The notes beneath the pieces are model-generated. The model was not told the origin of the DNA. It saw only the letters and a program-made list of their open reading frames with translations, and searched no databases. 7,701 nt of DNA from Deltaproteobacteria bacterium. Lineage in GTDB: Bacteria > Desulfobacterota > Deferrisomatia > Deferrisomatales > Deferrisomataceae. Both the position numbers and the translations under genes were made by a program. The stretch spans positions 1 to 7,701 of the forward strand of contig JAADGT010000306.1 in the NCBI GenBank assembly GCA_013152215.1. The letters are read 5' to 3'. This document shows positions 5,547-7,701 of this stretch, in pieces; the stretch's first letter is position 1; each line of letters begins with the position of its first letter.

Positions 5547-6919
5547 CGGTGCTCCCCCCCCGTGCGCCGGAGGCGGGCCGCGAAGAAGCCGTCCAGGGCC
5601 TGGGGGCCGGCTTCCCCCACCCCCTCCGGGAAGGTGCGCAGGAACCCCCCGGCCGTCACGAACCGGGCCCAGGGGGCGTCTCCGTCCGGCGGCGGCTCGA
5701 CCTGGAAGTCGGGCCGATCGGCCAAGAACGCCGCGACCACCTCTTCGTTCTCGGCCCGAAGCGTGGTGCAGGTGGCGTACACCAGGATCCCCCCCGGCCG
5801 CACGAGATCCGCAACGCCCCGCAGGATCCGGCCCTGGAGGCCGGGCAGGCCCTCGATCTCCCCGGCCGTGCGCCGCCACTTGGCCTCGGGGGTGCGCGAG
5901 AGCACCCCCAGGCCCGAGCAGGGGGCGTCCACCAGCACGCCGTCGAACTCCCGGGCCGCGGGGGGGCTCGTCGCGTCGGCCGCGACCACCCCCACGTTGG
6001 GGAGGCCGAGCCTGCGGACCAGCTCCCTCACCCCACGGACCCGATGGGGGTGGAGGTCCAGGGCCAGCACCGAGCCGCCCTGCCCCACCCGTTCGGCGAT
6101 CTGCAGGGTCTTCAGACCGGGCGCGGCGCAGGCGTCGAGCACGCGCCACTCCGGCCGGGGGGCCAGCATGTCGACCACGAGCTGGGAGGCCTGGTCCTGC
6201 ACCACGGCCCGGCCCTCGCGGACCAGGGGGAGGTCCCGTGGCTGCCCTTGGAACCGGACCCACACGGCCTGGGGTGCGTACCGGCCCGGCCCGGCCTCGA
6301 CGCCTTCGGCTCGGAGCCTCGCCAGGGCCTCGGCCCGGTCGCCCCGGACCCGGAGCCAGGTCTCCGGCACCCGGGAGGCGGCCCGGCACAACCGCTCGGC
6401 CCCGGCCTCTCCCCATTCGTCCAGCCAGCGCTCAACGATCCAGGCTGGGCAACCGAAACGTAAGGCCAGGCGCTCCGCGGGCGCGTCGGGCAGGGGCAGG
6501 TCCGGGCCCTGGCGGGCCAGGTTCCGGAGCACGGCGTTCACGAACCCCGCCGCATGTCCCAGGCGCCGGCGCCGGGTCTCCTCCACGGCCTCGTGCACCG
6601 CGGCCCGGTCGGGCACCCGGTCGAGGAACAGGATCTGGTAGACGGCCAGGCGCAGGATCGTGAGCACGGTGGGATGGATCTTCCCCAGGGGCCGGCTGCT
6701 GGCCCGGGCCAGGTGGGCGTCGAGCCGGTTCTGCCACCGGAGCACCCCGTAGACCAGATGGGCCGCCAGGGCCCGGTCCCGGGGGGGCATGGAAGCGTGG
6801 CGGCGCAGGTGGGCGTCGAGGGCGGCGTCGGCGTAGGCCTGCCGGCGGGACACCTGCTCGAGGACCGCCACGGCCACGGATCGGGGGTTCGGGGATCGGG
6901 TCACGGCATCATTACTCAT
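5543..6919 (-). CDS. rsmB: 16S rRNA (cytosine-967, C5) methyltransferase
   Basis: RsmB (Sun/Fmu) methylates C967 of 16S rRNA with S-adenosylmethionine. The 458-aa protein (E. coli about 429) has an N-terminal NusB-like RNA-binding domain (about 10-150; note LVYGVLRWQNRLD and the conserved AVHEAVE and GFVNAVLRNL), a linker region, and a Rossmann methyltransferase domain from about 240 onward. Motif I is DACAAPGLKT (262-271), where the family normally has PGGKT. Motif IV is VDAPCSGLGVLSRTPEAKW with C334. Motif VI is VYATCTT with C384, the expected catalytic cysteine, followed by ENEE. The C terminus GGFLRTFPEG...DGFFAARLRR is typical. The ATG at 6919-6917 gives MSNDAVTRSPNPR. It lacks a strong Shine-Dalgarno, so the exact start is less certain than the identity. 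The gene heads the rsmB-PASTA-rpe group. Confidence 0.97.
   Translation of the reverse strand: MSNDAVTRSPNPRSVAVAVLEQVSRRQAYADAALDAHLRRHASMPPRDRALAAHLVYGVLRWQNRLDAHLARASSRPLGKIHPTVLTILRLAVYQILFLDRVPDRAAVHEAVEETRRRRLGHAAGFVNAVLRNLARQGPDLPLPDAPAERLALRFGCPAWIVERWLDEWGEAGAERLCRAASRVPETWLRVRGDRAEALARLRAEGVEAGPGRYAPQAVWVRFQGQPRDLPLVREGRAVVQDQASQLVVDMLAPRPEWRVLDACAAPGLKTLQIAERVGQGGSVLALDLHPHRVRGVRELVRRLGLPNVGVVAADATSPPAAREFDGVLVDAPCSGLGVLSRTPEAKWRRTAGEIEGLPGLQGRILRGVADLVRPGGILVYATCTTLRAENEEVVAAFLADRPDFQVEPPPDGDAPWARFVTAGGFLRTFPEGVGEAGPQALDGFFAARLRRTGGEHR
5552..5557 (-). promoter_or_regulatory. Ribosome binding site for the PASTA gene, inside the end of rsmB
   Basis: GGGGAG lies five bases before the GTG start and is the end of an eight-G run (5554-5561) in the last codons of rsmB. 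It supports the GTG start and reinitiation after rsmB. Confidence 0.6.
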
Positions 6920-6963
6920 AAGCCCGGCGAAAAGTCGGCTCGCGTTTGAGTTCTGGCCCCTGA

Positions 6964-7004
6964 TACGGCCGCGGCCGGCTCCCCGGCAGGTCCCTTGCCC
7001 ACCG
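6964..7004 (+). repeat. GC-rich 41-bp repeat, copy 1
   Basis: It aligns without gaps to the copies at 7158-7198 (about 10 differences) and 7547-7587 (7 differences). Its core, GGCAGGTCCCTTGCCC (6985-7000), reappears exactly in reverse complement at 7400-7415. It lies 44 bp upstream of the rsmB ATG and would be in the rsmB leader if the promoter candidate at 7075-7105 is real. Confidence 0.7.
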
Positions 7005-7049
7005 CTCGGGGAGGGGAGCGCACCCCGTCCAGCGCGGGGAGCGGACGGC

Positions 7050-7064
7050 GAGCCGATTCGGCTC
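7050..7064. promoter_or_regulatory. Perfect 7-bp dyad downstream of the candidate rsmB promoter
   Basis: GAGCCGA and TCGGCTC flank one central T. The dyad lies about ten bases downstream of the candidate -10 box on the minus strand, where an operator or a leader hairpin could act. No regulator can be named. Confidence 0.3.
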
Positions 7065-7074
7065 CGGCGGCGGC

Positions 7075-7105
7075 ACTATACTAAGATCTCCAAACGTATT
7101 GCCAG
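7075..7105 (-). promoter_or_regulatory. Candidate promoter for rsmB-PASTA-rpe
   Basis: An AT-richer island in otherwise GC-rich sequence contains TATAGT (7075-7080, five of six -10 matches) on the minus strand. A poor -35 match, CTGGCA (7100-7105), lies 19 bases away, a longer than ideal spacing. Transcription would start about 150 bases before the rsmB ATG. On the plus strand the same island contains TATACT, so the direction is not certain. Confidence 0.3.
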
Positions 7106-7157
7106 GGTACGGGGTGGGGGCCTGCGATTCAGGTGTCAGGGGCCAGAGGTCAGATGG

Positions 7158-7198
7158 TACGGCCGCACGCGGCTCTCCAGCAGACCCCACGCCCCCCG
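7158..7198 (+). repeat. GC-rich 41-bp repeat, copy 2
   Basis: It is the most diverged direct copy, sharing the TACGGCCGC start, GGCTC..CC.GCAG centre and GCCC..CCG end with copy 1. It is followed 81 bp later by the 47-bp block at 7280-7326. Confidence 0.6.
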
Positions 7199-7230
7199 AA
7201 GCCTTGGCGTCGGGGCTCAGGAGCCGCCCG

Positions 7231-7266
7231 GCCGCCCAGCGGCCTAGCAGCCCCGCCGCCCAGCGG
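7231..7266 (+). repeat. Two direct repeats of GCCGCCCAGCGG, 24-bp period
   Basis: The 12-mer occurs at 7231-7242 and 7255-7266. It lies between repeat copy 2 and the 47-bp block, in a stretch that the second composite unit (7547-7658) lacks, so it looks like an insertion or local expansion. Confidence 0.6.
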
Positions 7267-7279
7267 GCCGAAGGCCCCA

Positions 7280-7326
7280 GACCGACGACCAACGACTGAC
7301 GACCAACGACCGAAGCTACATGGAAG
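7280..7326 (+). repeat. 47-bp block, copy A, with internal 14-bp tandem repeat
   Basis: It is identical to 7612-7658 apart from one base (C/T before TACATGGAAG). Inside it the 14-mer GACGACCAACGAC(T/C) occurs twice in tandem. Near identity with the other copy, in contrast to the diverged 41-bp repeats nearby, suggests recent copying or constraint. Confidence 0.85.
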
Positions 7327-7395
7327 CTCCATCAGGCCTCTGCGGGGCCGTGTAACGGAAAGGGCAACGTTCGTTGGTCCGGGCCCACTGCCGGC

Positions 7396-7429
7396 GGCGG
7401 GGCAAGGGACCTGCCTCCGGCCGGGCGCG
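7396..7429 (-). repeat. GC-rich repeat, inverted copy
   Basis: On the minus strand this segment reads CGCGCCCGGC, a short variable stretch, then GGCAGGTCCCTTGCCC (exact over 7400-7415 to copy 1), matching the direct copies with a small length difference in the middle. It lies between direct copies 2 and 3, in opposite orientation. Confidence 0.6.
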
Positions 7430-7546
7430 AAGCCGAGCGTTGAGATTCACCGCGCAGGCACGAGGCACCGAAGGTGGTTTCATGACCGTTCGGTGGGCAC
7501 GAACGAATTCACGGTCCGAGCGTCAGAGGCGCTGCGCGGCGAGCCA

Positions 7547-7587
7547 AGGGGCCGCGCCCGGCTCTCCGGCAGGCCCCTTGCCCCCCG
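7547..7587 (+). repeat. GC-rich 41-bp repeat, copy 3
   Basis: It differs from copy 1 at seven of 41 positions with no gap. It is followed 24 bp later by the second 47-bp block, repeating the order seen after copy 2 and thus defining a composite unit. Confidence 0.7.
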
Positions 7588-7611
7588 ACTCCGAAATCGA
7601 GCCGGGCTTTC

Positions 7612-7658
7612 GACCGACGACCAACGACTGACGACCAACGACCGAAGTTACATGGAAG
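7612..7658 (+). repeat. 47-bp block, copy B
   Basis: It is the second copy of the block at 7280-7326, 332 bp away in the same orientation with a single substitution. It also holds the two tandem GACGACCAACGAC words. Confidence 0.85.
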
Positions 7659-7666
7659 TCAAAGGG

Positions 7667-7688
7667 CCGAAACCGCAACGGTTTTCGG
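7667..7688. other. Hairpin with 8-bp bulged stem near the right edge
   Basis: CCGAAACC (7667-7674) pairs with GGTTTTCGG (7680-7688), leaving one bulged T and a GCAAC loop. On the plus strand it is followed by GTGTTTGTGG, on the minus strand by a C-rich run with TTT, so neither side gives a proper U-tract. It could be a weak terminator of a gene to the right or a leader hairpin of a rightward gene starting beyond the window. Confidence 0.4.
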
Positions 7689-7696
7689 GTGTTTGT

Positions 7697-7701
7697 GGAG
7701 G
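7697..7701 (+). promoter_or_regulatory. Possible ribosome binding site of a gene beginning beyond the right edge
   Basis: The window ends in GTGGAGG on the plus strand. If a start codon follows within about ten bases, a divergent gene begins there. This cannot be confirmed from the window. Confidence 0.3.

Larger units (their letters stand above)
6920..7701. other. Repeat-rich non-coding region upstream of rsmB
   Basis: These 782 bp hold no convincing gene. The open frames at 7099-7299, 7150-7332, 7374-7631 and 6912-7292 give low-complexity Arg/Pro/Gly/Ala-rich translations that run through the repeats and have no recognisable domain. The region contains four copies of a GC-rich repeat, two copies of a 47-bp block, short tandem repeats, several dyads, an AT-richer patch at about 7075-7101 and a GGAGG at the right end. 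Some short words recur here, for example AGGTGTCAGG at 7131-7140 and a related AGGTCAGATGG at 7148-7158. It probably combines an rsmB upstream region with dispersed intergenic repeats. Confidence 0.6.

Noticed and set aside
4794..6641. 615-codon plus-strand open frame opposite PASTA gene and rsmB
   Set aside because: It spans two real genes on the other strand, shows low-complexity composition and no domain, and is explained by codon bias.
7089..7105. Sigma-54-like element (TGGCA ... TTGGA on the minus strand)
   Set aside because: The -12 part lacks the GC doublet (GG instead), so the match is too poor to call.
6912..7292. 126-codon minus-strand open frame upstream of rsmB
   Set aside because: It overlaps the rsmB start and translates the tandem repeats (GRWAAG-like words). 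No ribosome site or domain was seen.
7374..7631. 85-codon plus-strand open frame in the repeat region
   Set aside because: It runs through repeat copies 3 and B and ends in the same residues as the frame at 7099-7299 because both read the 47-bp block. That is repeat-driven, not evidence of a gene family.
6920..7701. CRISPR array or tRNA gene in the long intergenic region
   Set aside because: The repeats are unevenly spaced, diverged and partly inverted, unlike CRISPR. No cloverleaf with a T-loop GTTCRA motif was found by eye.

Overview
The window is a very GC-rich bacterial chromosomal segment. It carries six recognisable housekeeping genes, all on the minus strand, preceded at its right end by about 780 bp of repeat-rich DNA with no convincing gene. 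Gene content and order (rsmB, a PASTA-repeat membrane protein, rpe, then ileS, lspA, lgt) fit a Gram-negative bacterium. The kinase-free PASTA gene between rsmB and rpe recalls arrangements I know from Geobacter-like deltaproteobacteria (Desulfobacterota). That placement is inference from gene order and protein style, not from a search.

Layout in the direction of transcription (right to left): 6920-7701 is non-coding, with three direct and one inverted copy of a GC-rich repeat of about 41 bp, a 47-bp near-identical block present twice, short tandem repeats, a dyad and a weak promoter candidate. Next come rsmB (5543-6919), the PASTA protein (4593-5546, overlapping rsmB by 4 nt) and rpe (3880-4533). 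A likely new promoter overlaps the rpe stop codon and drives ileS (990-3785). lspA (505-993) overlaps ileS by 4 nt, and a 166-bp spacer separates it from the 5' part of lgt (1-338, running off the left edge).

The genes form two functional groups. The first combines 16S rRNA m5C967 methylation (RsmB), a membrane-anchored protein with three PASTA repeats that probably faces the periplasm, and the pentose-phosphate epimerase Rpe. The second combines isoleucyl-tRNA synthetase with the lipoprotein maturation enzymes Lgt (lipidation) and LspA (signal peptide cleavage). Both tightly coupled junctions (rsmB/PASTA and ileS/lspA) use the same GTGA start-stop overlap with a Shine-Dalgarno sequence inside the upstream gene, which suggests translational coupling.

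I see no defence system, mobile element gene, CRISPR array, tRNA or rRNA. The coding part is ordinary. The parts most worth a second look are the composite repeats at 6964-7658, the G8 slippery run at the rsmB/PASTA junction, and the kinase-free PASTA protein with its unassigned C-terminal domain.
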